DNA of 64,000 nucleotides from Candidatus Fermentithermobacillaceae bacterium (GTDB taxonomy: Bacteria > Bacillota > Sulfobacillia > Fermentithermobacillales > DUSS01). The stretch is taken from the NCBI GenBank assembly GCA_014896535.1, contig JADBKE010000010.1, positions 1-64,000 of the forward strand, in the 5' to 3' direction. Each line of letters begins with the position of its first letter. Position 1 is the first letter of the stretch. The position numbers and the translations under genes were made by a program. The notes under the pieces were generated by a model. The model did no database searches, was not told the origin of the DNA, and worked only from the letters and a program-made list of their open reading frames with translations. Positions 48,476 to 57,218 of this stretch are shown here, piece by piece.

Positions 48476-49237
48476 ATGGCCTATCCCGGAACTGTGCTAT
48501 TTGACCTCGACGGAACGCTCGTTCCCGTGGACATGGATTTCTTTTACAAGGCTTACGTGAAGGAGGTATCCAGCCGGTTCGCTCCGATCATCCCGCCGGA
48601 AGCGTTTCGAGAAGCTCTTCTCGAGTCCACATACGAGATGGTTTCCAATCTCGACCCGGCGGTGACGAACCACGAGGCTTTCGCCCGAGCGTTTTCGAGG
48701 AGGGTAGGCCAGCCCTGGGAAAAACTCTGGCCCGTCTTTCAAGACTTTTACCAGCGCGACTTCGGACGCTTGAAGAGATTCGTCCCGGAAAACCCCCATG
48801 CGCGTTCTGTGGTAACCCAGGTCTTAAAGGCCGGGTGGGATATCGTGCTGGCGACCAACGCTATCTTCCCCGAGGAGGCCATAAGAGAGCGGATGCGCTG
48901 GGTGAACATCGACGACCTCCCGTGGAAGTACATCACTACCATGGACAACATGCACTACTGTAAGCCTCAGCTTCAGTACTACGAGGAGATCTTGAGTATC
49001 CTCAAACTTGACCCGTCTACGTGCGTCATGGTGGGAAACGACGTAGAAGAAGACATGGTCGCTCAAAAACTGGGAATGAAGACCTTCCTCGTGGAGGATT
49101 TCCTGATAGAGCGAGGAGGTTCCGGGCTGAAACCGGACGGCAAAGGCAAGCTTCCCGACCTGCTCCCGTTCCTCGCCCGGCTCGCAGGGGAGGAAAGGCC
49201 TGACGAGAGTAGCAACGTAGCCCTGGGTCCGTCGTGA
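48476..49237 (+). CDS. HAD-family hydrolase
   Basis: This 253-aa protein has HAD motif I FDLDGTL, motif II near LATNA, motif III Lys in HYCKPQ and motif IV VGNDVEEDM. It resembles phosphoglycolate-phosphatase-like or haloacid dehalogenase-like proteins with a helical cap; the substrate is unknown. ATG 48476 has GGGAGGAGG upstream and the start before it at 48404 is not supported. Confidence 0.86.
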   Translation: MAYPGTVLFDLDGTLVPVDMDFFYKAYVKEVSSRFAPIIPPEAFREALLESTYEMVSNLDPAVTNHEAFARAFSRRVGQPWEKLWPVFQDFYQRDFGRLKRFVPENPHARSVVTQVLKAGWDIVLATNAIFPEEAIRERMRWVNIDDLPWKYITTMDNMHYCKPQLQYYEEILSILKLDPSTCVMVGNDVEEDMVAQKLGMKTFLVEDFLIERGGSGLKPDGKGKLPDLLPFLARLAGEERPDESSNVALGPS

Positions 49238-49255
49238 TACGCCGCGGTTTGACCT

Positions 49256-50239
49256 ATGGTTTGCTCTGCGAATTCTTGGTTCAGGATCCCCGTTACGGGT
49301 CATCTTGACCTGGACCTCACCCTCCGCTCGGGACAAGCTTTCAGGTGGAGAGTTTTGGATGGCGTCGATCTCTCACGTGGGCGCTGGGGGATAGCTCCTC
49401 GAGTCCCCAGACCGGGGAGGGGAGAGGGGGCTGACTACGGTGAGGTCGCGGGACAAAAGCTCAGGTACTGCGGAGTTATAGGGCACGACGCACTCATTGT
49501 CAGCTGGGAAGACGGGTTTCTCCACGTTCAGTTGGACCCGTCAATGGGGTACGATGCGGACCGGGCGGAAACCAGCGTTCGAAGGTACTTCGCCCTGGGC
49601 GAAGACCAGGCCGCGATGGAGAGGGAGTTAGCATCAAAGCATCCGGTACTGGGTGAGATCATCAAGAAGAGGCCCGGTCTGAGGATCCTCCGCCAAGACC
49701 CGTGGGAGTGCCTGGCCTCCTTCATCCTGTCCGTGCACAACAACATTCCGGCGATCGAGAGAACCATCGAAGCGCTATGCGAGATGTTGGGTCGGCCCGC
49801 GGGGTTCGGGCGAAAAACGTACCCGGGACCGCACGCCGTGCTCAGTTGCGGAGAGGCGGTGCTCAATTCCGCAAAGTGTGGCTTCAGGGGCAGGTACCTC
49901 GCGGCTACGGCGAGGAAGATCATTTCAGGCGAGGTTGATTTGAATGGCATACACTCCTTGCCCACGCCCGCCGCGAGGTCCGAACTCATGAAGCTGCCCG
50001 GGGTCGGTCGGAAGGTGGCCGATTGCGTACTGCTTTTCGCCTACCGCAGGCTGGAAGTTTTCCCGGTTGACGTCTGGGTAAAGAGGGCTATGGCACGCCT
50101 CTATCCCGAGACGAACTCGATGCCTCCGGAACGGGTCGCCGAGGAAGGGGAACGCCGCTTCGGCAGGTACGCGGGATTGGCCCAGGAATACCTCTACTGG
50201 TTCGAACGAACCGGGTTCCTGGCGAAAATCGCCGGCTGA
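49256..50239 (+). CDS. 8-oxoguanine DNA glycosylase, OGG1-type
   Basis: The 327-aa protein has the N-terminal OGG domain (LRSGQAFRW), then a helix-hairpin-helix/GPD region LMKLPGVGRKVADCVLLFA and EVFPVDVWVKR. The Lys of GRKVADC and Asp of PVDVWV are the expected catalytic pair for base removal and beta-lyase activity. Bacterial OGG1-like enzymes are known in Clostridia. The ATG at 49256 has a weak ribosome binding site, so the start is uncertain. It converges with the bpsA-like gene. Confidence 0.9.
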   Translation: MVCSANSWFRIPVTGHLDLDLTLRSGQAFRWRVLDGVDLSRGRWGIAPRVPRPGRGEGADYGEVAGQKLRYCGVIGHDALIVSWEDGFLHVQLDPSMGYDADRAETSVRRYFALGEDQAAMERELASKHPVLGEIIKKRPGLRILRQDPWECLASFILSVHNNIPAIERTIEALCEMLGRPAGFGRKTYPGPHAVLSCGEAVLNSAKCGFRGRYLAATARKIISGEVDLNGIHSLPTPAARSELMKLPGVGRKVADCVLLFAYRRLEVFPVDVWVKRAMARLYPETNSMPPERVAEEGERRFGRYAGLAQEYLYWFERTGFLAKIAG

Positions 50240-50311
50240 GAACGCGAGCGCGTGCCCTACGACGGTGCTAGGCTTCCCAGCAGACCCTGTTCCTCGCCCA
50301 GAGGCACCAGG

Positions 50312-51307
50312 TCAGTGATAAATGTCAGCGCCTTCCGATGCGATGTTCGGCAGACGTTTATCCACCGAAACCAGCTCGGCCCTGACGAGGCTGGAGTGGT
50401 ACCAGGGTATTCGGGGTGAACCCTGCCCGTCGCTGGAAATGTACTTCCGGGCCCCCTCGATTTCCTCCAGCACGAAGTCCTGCTGGGGCAGGACATAGCG
50501 GTGTACCGAGCGCCAAAGGTCCGTTATCCTCAAGCCCATTCCTACCAGAAATTCCTGGAACCCCAGCCACCTTTCGGGCGGACACTCCACGTCAGTGAGA
50601 CCGAAGTAAAGGGCAGCACCCGGTCCTACCAGGGCTTCTCTGCACCTCATGATGAATAACCTGAACCCCTGCTCCGTCTCAAGGGGATCGCAGAAAGACA
50701 CATCGAACGCCCCGACGAGTTTCGTCGGAAGGGGGCTTCTCACGTCGTACTCGTAGAGTTCAAGAGGAACGAGAAGGTCTTGGCGTCGCCGGTCGAGAAA
50801 GTCCAGAAGCCTTCGGTCGATTTCGGCCACCGCGACCCTGGCGGGCAATCCGGTCAGACACAGCGCGAGCGACGTCAGGTCGTCGTCACCCACGAGCAGT
50901 ATCGAGGCGTCGGCCAGATCGTCCCTGGAGTCGAGGACCCTGAGCCTGTTCATCACGGACTCGACGGTTACGTATCCCTGATCGAACTCGACGACTGGCT
51001 CCGGCCGCTCGCGGGTGAGACGGTCGAATTCGCGCCTTACGGCGTCCAAAGCGGCCTCGGTCAGGCGACGGTCCTGGAACTCCACCGTTCTTTCGATTAA
51101 GCCGTCCCGAACTTGGATGAGCCCTTTATCGCCGAGGCCATTCAGAGCGGATACGATGCTCCGAAGGTCGTAATCAAGACCCGAGACAAGTTCGTAAAAA
51201 GCCATGGGATGATGCAGACGGGACAGGATAGCTCGTTCAATCCGAAGCAACTTGAGTGTTAATCCCCCCTCGTATTTCGCATCTGATGCCCTATCTTTTT
51301 TATACAC
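50312..51307 (-). CDS. bpsA: N4-bis(aminopropyl)spermidine synthase (BpsA-like)
   Basis: This 331-aa protein (DUF43 family) has an N-terminal winged-helix-like domain and a Rossmann domain with EFDQGYVTVESVMNRL, LLVGDDDLTSLAL (the GDDD active-site motif), FDVSFCDPLETEQGF and WYHSSLVR. BpsA adds aminopropyl groups to spermidine to give quaternary branched polyamines, known to protect nucleic acids in thermophiles such as Thermus and Thermococcus. GTG 51307 is used; TTG 51250 after GAGGGGGG is an alternative. In a Firmicute this points to a thermophilic lifestyle. Confidence 0.88.
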   Translation of the reverse strand: MYKKDRASDAKYEGGLTLKLLRIERAILSRLHHPMAFYELVSGLDYDLRSIVSALNGLGDKGLIQVRDGLIERTVEFQDRRLTEAALDAVRREFDRLTRERPEPVVEFDQGYVTVESVMNRLRVLDSRDDLADASILLVGDDDLTSLALCLTGLPARVAVAEIDRRLLDFLDRRRQDLLVPLELYEYDVRSPLPTKLVGAFDVSFCDPLETEQGFRLFIMRCREALVGPGAALYFGLTDVECPPERWLGFQEFLVGMGLRITDLWRSVHRYVLPQQDFVLEEIEGARKYISSDGQGSPRIPWYHSSLVRAELVSVDKRLPNIASEGADIYH

Positions 51308-51650
51308 CGTTCACCGGCACTAAACTTAGCTTAGGGTTCGCTGCGCCCCGTCTTTACACCTGCTACACTTCATTGTGTTGAGCCCCTCAGGCACTCAGCA
51401 AGCCTGCCAGCTCCCGCCCGCTGGTGCCCTCGGAGGATACTCCTACAGTCCGGGAACGATGCCGAAAGAGGATATCCGGGAGCGGAGTAGAATTCCATGG
51501 GAAGCACCTGATCTAATTCGCCGTAGCGATGGATGAGTTGCGCTGAAGTTTCTTCCTGCCAGGGTGTGCCGAGCTGAAGCGGGTTTTAAGTCCAGACCGC
51601 GGACCTGGTTCCGCGCCTAAACGCGAGGAGAGGAGGTGACTTGGCGCTTG
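51308..51650. other. Spacer holding the moaD/AOR leader
   Basis: No protein-coding gene is visible. It separates the divergent bpsA-like and moaD-like genes and contains the folded region described at 51423-51508. GAGGAGAGGAGGTGA (51626-51640) is the moaD ribosome binding site. Confidence 0.6.
51423..51508 (+). ncRNA. Candidate structured leader RNA, possibly Moco/Tuco-type riboswitch
   Basis: Three nested pairings are visible: GGTGC (51423-51427) with GCACC (51504-51508); TACTCC (51438-51443) with GGAGTA (51484-51489); CCGG (51450-51453) with CCGG (51476-51479), plus a GCCGAAAG segment that could form a GNRA-type loop. It lies upstream of a MoaD-like and a tungsten-enzyme gene, where molybdenum/tungsten cofactor riboswitches are expected. 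Its sequence could not be matched to the Moco consensus by eye. It lacks a T-arm, so is not a tRNA. Confidence 0.4.
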
Positions 51651-51881
51651 ATGGTCAAAGCCAAGATCTACGGAGATCTTGTGCGATTCATAGAGGGGCA
51701 AAAGGAAGTCGTCACCGTCCAGCTGCGTGAAGGGGCGGTCCTCTCGGATCTTCTTCGCGCTCTCGGAATCCCCGCAGACGAAGTCTGGATGGCCTCAAGA
51801 CGAAATCAAATAATCAGGGAAGAAGATGTCCTGATGGACGGCGATGAAGTCAGTCTGTTCGACCCGGTTCTCGGCGGCTGA
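51651..51881 (+). CDS. MoaD/ThiS-family sulfur carrier protein
   Basis: This 76-aa ubiquitin-like protein ends in VLGG, the diglycine tail needed for adenylation and thiocarboxylation. MoaD-like carriers give sulfur to molybdopterin, and this one sits 80 bp before a tungsten-type AOR, so tungstopterin synthesis is its likely role. ATG 51651 or TTG 51648 fit the GAGGAGGTGA binding site; GTG 51636 overlaps it and is unlikely. Confidence 0.88.
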   Translation: MVKAKIYGDLVRFIEGQKEVVTVQLREGAVLSDLLRALGIPADEVWMASRRNQIIREEDVLMDGDEVSLFDPVLGG

Positions 51882-51961
51882 CAGTCTAATTTGCCTTGCA
51901 GGAAGCTCGTTAGCCGGTCGAAGGTAGAGCCGGGGGCACGTGAACCCGTTGGAGAGGGGAG

Positions 51962-53851
51962 ATGGAAGTGCCGTACGGTTATACGGGAAAAATCTTGAGG
52001 GTGAATCTATCGGATAAAACCATATCAGTAGAAGAACCTGAGGATATGTTTTACCGCAAGTACTGGGGCGGTAGAGGTCTCATCGCTTACTACTTGCTGA
52101 ACGAGCTTCCGAAGGGCGCGGACCCCCTTGGTCCAGAGAACATCCTGATCTTCGCGGCCGGTCCGCTCACGGGAGCGCCTGTGGCCGGCTCGGGAAGAAA
52201 CAGCGTAGGAGCGAAGTCGCCCCTCACAGGCGGATACGGCGACGCTGAGGCCGGTGGGTATTTCGGCGCCGAGTTAAAGAGGGCCGGTTTTGACGCCATC
52301 ATCATTAAGGGAGCGTCGGAAAAGCCGGTCTACCTTTGGGTCCACGATGGCGAAGCTGAAATCAGGGACGCCGCGCACTTGTGGGGTAAAACCACGGCCG
52401 AGGCAGAGGAAATCATCAAAAACGAGTTAGGTGACAAGCTCGTCAGGGTGTCCCAATGCGGACCCGCTGGCGAAAATCTCGTGCGATTTTCCTGCGTCGT
52501 AAATGATCTCACCCACTTCGCCGGACGGACGGGGATGGGCGCCGTAATGGGCTCCAAGAAGCTGAGGGCGGTAGCGGTGCGAGGAAAGGGCTCTGTGGCT
52601 TTGAGCGACGCGGGGAAAGTTAGGGAACTTGCCAGGTGGATGGTGGAAAACGTTCCGCGGCTGGCTTTCGGTTTGCAGGATACGGGCACAGCTGGAGGAA
52701 CGGTCAACCTGAGCACCGCCGGAGGGCTTCCCACGAGGAATTTCCGGGAAGGCAGTTTCGAAGGCGCTGAAAAGATATCCGGCCAAGCGATGAAGGAGAC
52801 CATCCTGGTGGACAGGGAGACGTGTTTCGCCTGTCCGATCCGGTGCAAAAGGGTGGTGAAGGCGGAACAGCCGTTCAAAATCGATCCCAGGTACGGGGGA
52901 CCGGAATACGAGACGGTGGCAGCGCTTGGTTCAAGTCTCGGAGTAGACTCCCTCCTTCATGTGGCCAAGGGAAACGAGATGTGCGCAGCTTTCGGGCTCG
53001 ACACCATTTCCACCGGAGTTACCATCGCCTTTGCTGTGGAATGCTTTTCCGAAGGGGTGCTCGGCCCGGAGGATGTCGGCGGCCTCGACCTTCGATTCGG
53101 CAATCCCGATGCTGCTTTGACGCTAATAGAGATGATCGCCAAAAGACAAGGGATAGGAGACCTCCTTGCGGAGGGAACGAAGCGGGCTGCCGAGAAGATC
53201 GGCGGGCGGGCACCGGAGCTCGCGATGCACGTGAGGGGGCAGGAAATCCCCATGCACGAGCCCCGGCTCAAGTACGCCCTGGGTATCGGCTACGCACTCT
53301 CTCCCACCGGCGCCGATCACTGTCACAACATCCACGATACCCTTTATGAGAAACGGGAGAACCGCGCTATGCAGGAACTGTACGGGCTCGGCGTTTTGGA
53401 CCCGTTGCCCTCCGACGATCTTTCCCCCGAGAAAATCCACATGTTCTGGACCGTGACCAACTTGCGCACGTTCTACAACGTAGCTGTGATGTGTCAGTTC
53501 GTACCGTGGTCGGTGATCCAGCTGGAAGAACTCGCTAGGGCGGTAACCGGGTGGAATGTGACCGCCGCCGAGATGCTGCTGGCCGGCGAAAGGGCCAACA
53601 CCTTGGCCAGGATATTCAACTTGAGAGAGGGGCTCAAAAGCGAAGAGGAAGCTTTGCCGAAGAGGTTCTTCCAGCCCTTCAGCAGCGGACCTCTGAAGGG
53701 TCGGGCGGCGCGACCGGAGGATTGGGCGAAAGCTAAACTCCAAGCTTACCGGATGGCGGGCTGGGACGAGCGGGGGGTCCCGTCCCGGGAATGCCTGGGT
53801 CGCCTCGGTATAGGTTGGGCCGCGGAAATGCTCCCTTCGAGCTCGAAATAG
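51962..53851 (+). CDS. Aldehyde:ferredoxin oxidoreductase (tungsten type)
   Basis: This 629-aa AOR-family enzyme oxidises aldehydes to acids with ferredoxin as partner, or runs in reverse. Motifs are the N-terminal GYTGKILRVNLS, GRNSVGAKSPLTGGYG, the pterin-binding AGRTGMGAVMGSKKLRAV, Cys 288/291/295 (CFACPIRC) and a fourth Cys near 508 (VMCQF) for one [4Fe-4S], and GADHCHNIHD. Length and order match the family. ATG 51962 follows GGAGAGGGG. The exact aldehyde (acetaldehyde, formaldehyde, benzylic) cannot be read from sequence. Confidence 0.93.
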   Translation: MEVPYGYTGKILRVNLSDKTISVEEPEDMFYRKYWGGRGLIAYYLLNELPKGADPLGPENILIFAAGPLTGAPVAGSGRNSVGAKSPLTGGYGDAEAGGYFGAELKRAGFDAIIIKGASEKPVYLWVHDGEAEIRDAAHLWGKTTAEAEEIIKNELGDKLVRVSQCGPAGENLVRFSCVVNDLTHFAGRTGMGAVMGSKKLRAVAVRGKGSVALSDAGKVRELARWMVENVPRLAFGLQDTGTAGGTVNLSTAGGLPTRNFREGSFEGAEKISGQAMKETILVDRETCFACPIRCKRVVKAEQPFKIDPRYGGPEYETVAALGSSLGVDSLLHVAKGNEMCAAFGLDTISTGVTIAFAVECFSEGVLGPEDVGGLDLRFGNPDAALTLIEMIAKRQGIGDLLAEGTKRAAEKIGGRAPELAMHVRGQEIPMHEPRLKYALGIGYALSPTGADHCHNIHDTLYEKRENRAMQELYGLGVLDPLPSDDLSPEKIHMFWTVTNLRTFYNVAVMCQFVPWSVIQLEELARAVTGWNVTAAEMLLAGERANTLARIFNLREGLKSEEEALPKRFFQPFSSGPLKGRAARPEDWAKAKLQAYRMAGWDERGVPSRECLGRLGIGWAAEMLPSSSK

Positions 53852-53962
53852 GCGGTCTCGTAGAGCTGCGTGAGAGAGGGGCGAGTCGGAGCACCAGTAA
53901 GAAATGTGAGTTCATGGTAGGGGATGATCCTCAGGTTTTCGGTACCCGCGGGAGGGGTGAAT

Positions 53963-54877
53963 ATGCGCTTGGGGAAATTCTGTCTCATCGTGAACCCTAT
54001 TGCAGGACACGGCAGGTCGGCCAAGATTTTGCCCGAAGTTGAATCGGCGTTGCGCGAGCGCGGGCTCTCTTTCGACGTAGCTTGCACTTCCGGCCCTGGA
54101 GACGCGGTGGAGATCGCGAAACGAGCTGCGGAATCTGGTTACTCCGCGGTAGTGGCCATGGGAGGCGACGGAACGCTGGAAGAAGTGGTGAATGGTGTGT
54201 TGTCGTCCGGGAATCCCGGCATCGCGGTGGGCACGATCCCTTCGGGTACGGGGAACGATTTCGCCTCAGGAAATAACCTGTTTTCTCACTGGTCTCACGC
54301 GCTGGACGCTCTTCAAGCACCCCGGCGTGTGAAGATGGACGTCTTCAGGGTAACGGACTCGGCGGGATTCTCGAGATGGGCCATAAACTCGGTGGGATTC
54401 GGGTTCGATGCCTACGTGGTCCAGAGAGTACAAAAGTACGGTTCGAAGAAGTTCGGAAGGTTGAGCTACTTTATCGAAGCTTTGAGAGGTGCGTTCGACT
54501 TCGCTCCGACGACGCTTGAGGTGTACATAGACGGGGTGAAGAACGTCCTGCCGCAAGCTTGGCTTTTAGCTATAACCAACACGCCGAGGTACGGGGGCGG
54601 ATTGAAGGTCTGCCCTGACGCGGTCTCGGGCGACGGTCAGCTCGACGCGCTTCTGGTTAACGGTATATCTCGTTCGTACGTGTTGTGCGTGTTGCCCCTG
54701 GTATTCCAGGGTAGGCACGTTGGGAAGAAAGGCGTCCGGCTGGAGAGAGCTCGGGAAATCGAAATCCATGCCGCACCCGGCTTTCCGTCCCACATGGACG
54801 GGGACTTGGTCGATTTCAGGTACCCGGTGAAAGTCGCCCTCGAGCCGGCGCGCGTCGAATTCCTGATCAAAAGCTGA
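53963..54877 (+). CDS. Diacylglycerol kinase-like lipid kinase (DgkB/YegS family)
   Basis: This 304-aa protein has the kinase signature VNPIAGHG and VAMGGDGTLEEVVNGV, then the PSGTGNDFA motif and C-terminal CPDAVSGDGQLD and HMDGD elements of the DAGK_cat/YegS family. It may recycle diacylglycerol to phosphatidic acid. ATG 53963 follows GGGAGGGGTGA; the frame start at 53924 is not supported. Confidence 0.92.
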   Translation: MRLGKFCLIVNPIAGHGRSAKILPEVESALRERGLSFDVACTSGPGDAVEIAKRAAESGYSAVVAMGGDGTLEEVVNGVLSSGNPGIAVGTIPSGTGNDFASGNNLFSHWSHALDALQAPRRVKMDVFRVTDSAGFSRWAINSVGFGFDAYVVQRVQKYGSKKFGRLSYFIEALRGAFDFAPTTLEVYIDGVKNVLPQAWLLAITNTPRYGGGLKVCPDAVSGDGQLDALLVNGISRSYVLCVLPLVFQGRHVGKKGVRLERAREIEIHAAPGFPSHMDGDLVDFRYPVKVALEPARVEFLIKS

Positions 54878-55017
54878 CCAGGTGCTTGTCGCAAACGGGA
54901 TGCGTACGTGCGTGCCGGAAGATCGCGCCGGACCCAAGGTGAACCGGCAAACTCGAGCGCTGCTGACAGCTGGGTAGGCGCACGAAAGGAACTGCCGGAG
55001 AGAGCGACCACCTGTGT

Positions 55018-56409
55018 CTAAACCGCGACTTCCTTCCACCTGCCGGTCCGGAATCTCATGCTTATGAGGAACCCTCTCCCGATCTGGTCGGCGGCCATGC
55101 CCAGCCAGGCACCGGGTAGTCCGAGGTGAGCCACATTGACGAAGAACCATCCCAGCAGGACCCGGCCGATCCACATTCCCGCCGCCGTTGAGTACAGCGG
55201 GTAGCGGGTGTCGCCGGCGCCCCGAAGCCCGCCTGCCAGGATGAACTGGGTCGACTGGAACGGCTGTGCGACGGCGTAAATCTTGAGGATCGTGGCGGTA
55301 AGCTCTGCCACGCTCATATCGTTGGTGTAAAGCATGGCAAGATATTTACCGAAGAAAAGAAAGATGAAAGCCATGATACAGCCTACGGCGAGTCCCATGT
55401 TTCGGGAGGTGTAGGCGCAACGCTCGGCTTCTTCGGGATCCTCTCTACCCAAGCTTTGACCTACGAGGGTAGTGGCGGCGGTGGCGAACGCCTGACCCGG
55501 CATGAAGGTCAGGCTCAGGATGTTCATTCCCACCTGGTGAGCTGCGAACACGATTGTACCGAGGGAGGAAACCACCTTTGCGAACATGACCTGTCCGCTC
55601 CTGAGCACGAGCTGCTCGAGAGCGGCCGGCAGCCCTATGTTGTAAATCCTTCCCAGCACCTCCGCGTCGAGGCGGTACCCGTCATGCAAGGAGAGCTTCA
55701 AGGCTTTGTCGCCTTTAATTGCCAGGTAGAAGAACCAGACGCACGCCACAAACCGGGAAAAAGTCGTTGCGACCCCGGCGCCGAACACTCCCCACCTGGG
55801 GAAACCGAACTTCCCCCATATAAGTATCCAATTGAATATCACGTTTATCACGTTGGCGACGAGGTTGACCGTCATCGGGGTGAGGGTGTCGCCGGCACCT
55901 CTCAAGCCGGCAGCGATGGCCATGGCCAGGGCGTTAAAGATGAAACCGTAACCGACGACCTGGAAATAAGGGACTCCGACTGCGAGAACATCCGGGCCGG
56001 CGCCCATAAACACCAGGATCTGTCGAGAGCACAGTCCGGCGAACGCCGATATCGCTATACCCAGGAGAAAAGTTACCGCAATGGTCTGCTTGAGCACGTA
56101 GGACGCTTTGCGGTCGTCCCCGACGCCGGTGAGCCTTGCCACCAGGGCGGTAGTACCGACGTTGAGAGCTTGGAACACCGACTGGAGGAGCAACATCGGC
56201 TGGTTCGTAAGGCCTACGGCGGTTATGGCGGCGGGGCCTATGCCGCCCACCTGTATCATGTCGGCCATCCCGGTCAGGGATACGAGAAACATTTCTACAA
56301 GGGTTGGTGCGCTGAGATTCCAGACTTTGCGACGGATGCTGCCCTGCGATGGGCGGGAAACTTCGTTATCGTCCCGGAGCTTGGACAAGAACGATTCCCT
56401 CTTTCCCAC
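55018..56409 (-). CDS. MATE-family efflux transporter
   Basis: This 463-aa protein has twelve hydrophobic segments. Family features are the N-terminal LSAPTLVEMFLVSLTGMADMIQVG, the AAGLRGAGDTLTPM repeat after segment 6 and AGGLRGAGDTRYPL after segment 12. It is a Na+- or H+-coupled exporter of cationic drugs or metabolites. The GTG at 56409 lacks a strong ribosome binding site; TTG 56388, eight bases after AAAGAGGG, is an alternative. Confidence 0.9.
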   Translation of the reverse strand: MGKRESFLSKLRDDNEVSRPSQGSIRRKVWNLSAPTLVEMFLVSLTGMADMIQVGGIGPAAITAVGLTNQPMLLLQSVFQALNVGTTALVARLTGVGDDRKASYVLKQTIAVTFLLGIAISAFAGLCSRQILVFMGAGPDVLAVGVPYFQVVGYGFIFNALAMAIAAGLRGAGDTLTPMTVNLVANVINVIFNWILIWGKFGFPRWGVFGAGVATTFSRFVACVWFFYLAIKGDKALKLSLHDGYRLDAEVLGRIYNIGLPAALEQLVLRSGQVMFAKVVSSLGTIVFAAHQVGMNILSLTFMPGQAFATAATTLVGQSLGREDPEEAERCAYTSRNMGLAVGCIMAFIFLFFGKYLAMLYTNDMSVAELTATILKIYAVAQPFQSTQFILAGGLRGAGDTRYPLYSTAAGMWIGRVLLGWFFVNVAHLGLPGAWLGMAADQIGRGFLISMRFRTGRWKEVAV

Positions 56410-56491
56410 GACCTTGTTGTATGTAGAAGGAAGATTTCTGTACCCGTAATTTTACACTCACGATACCATGGCGACAAGGAGGTGAAAAAGA

Positions 56492-57040
56492 ATGGCTGGT
56501 AAGCGCATCTTTCCTCCCACTACGGCTCTGTATCCCGCACCCGTTGTTCTGGTGTCCTGCGGAGACTTCATGGGTGAAAAGAACGCCCTGACCGTGGCCT
56601 GGACGGGCACGGTTGCGTCAGACCCTCCGGCAGTCGTAATCGGGATCCGCCCCACGAGGTACTCATTCGGTCTCATCCAGAGATACGGGGATTTCGTGGT
56701 AAACCTCCCCAGAGACGAGCACCTGGATATCTTGGAGTACTGCGGGAGCGTCTCCGGAAGAACCGAAGACAAGTTCGAGAAGGCCGGTTTAACCGCGGAC
56801 CGTCCAGAGTCCGTAAGGGCGCCCCTGGTCAAGGAGTTCCCCGTGAACATCGAGTGCAAGGTGAAAGACAGGATACCCATGGGCAGTCACGACCTGTTCA
56901 TAGCTGAGGTCATGGCCGTTCACGTGGATCCTTCGGTTCTCACCGAAGGGGAAATCGACGCAGAAAAGATGCGGGCCATCGCGTACTGGAACGGGAAGTA
57001 CTACAGGCTCGGCGAAAGGATCGGCAAGAGGAAGGTCTAG
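56492..57040 (+). CDS. Flavin reductase-like FMN-binding protein
   Basis: This 182-aa protein resembles the flavin reductase/flavoredoxin family: ALYPAPVVLVSCG, KNALTVAWTGTVASDPPAVVIGI, GDFVVNLP and the C-terminal YWNGKYYRLGE. It probably binds FMN and moves electrons to other redox proteins. The ATG at 56492 follows AAGGAGGTGAAAAAG. Confidence 0.9.
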   Translation: MAGKRIFPPTTALYPAPVVLVSCGDFMGEKNALTVAWTGTVASDPPAVVIGIRPTRYSFGLIQRYGDFVVNLPRDEHLDILEYCGSVSGRTEDKFEKAGLTADRPESVRAPLVKEFPVNIECKVKDRIPMGSHDLFIAEVMAVHVDPSVLTEGEIDAEKMRAIAYWNGKYYRLGERIGKRKV

Positions 57041-57218
57041 AGATACATGGGCCCCACTGCCTCGGTGGGCTGTCCCGGCGGCGGGCCTCCGGCGCCGGCG
57101 GGAGAGTATTCACTCCGACCGGGGCTGCAACGATCTAAGATGAAGGGGCCCTCGGTGCATTTTACGTGTGCTGCTTTTCTGAAAGGCGCCGGAATACGGA
57201 TGCGGGAGGGACGGGCTC

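Noticed and set aside
51423-51508. tRNA-like cloverleaf
   Set aside because: No T-arm consensus, no anticodon arm of correct size, and the outer stem is only 5 bp; kept as a leader RNA instead.
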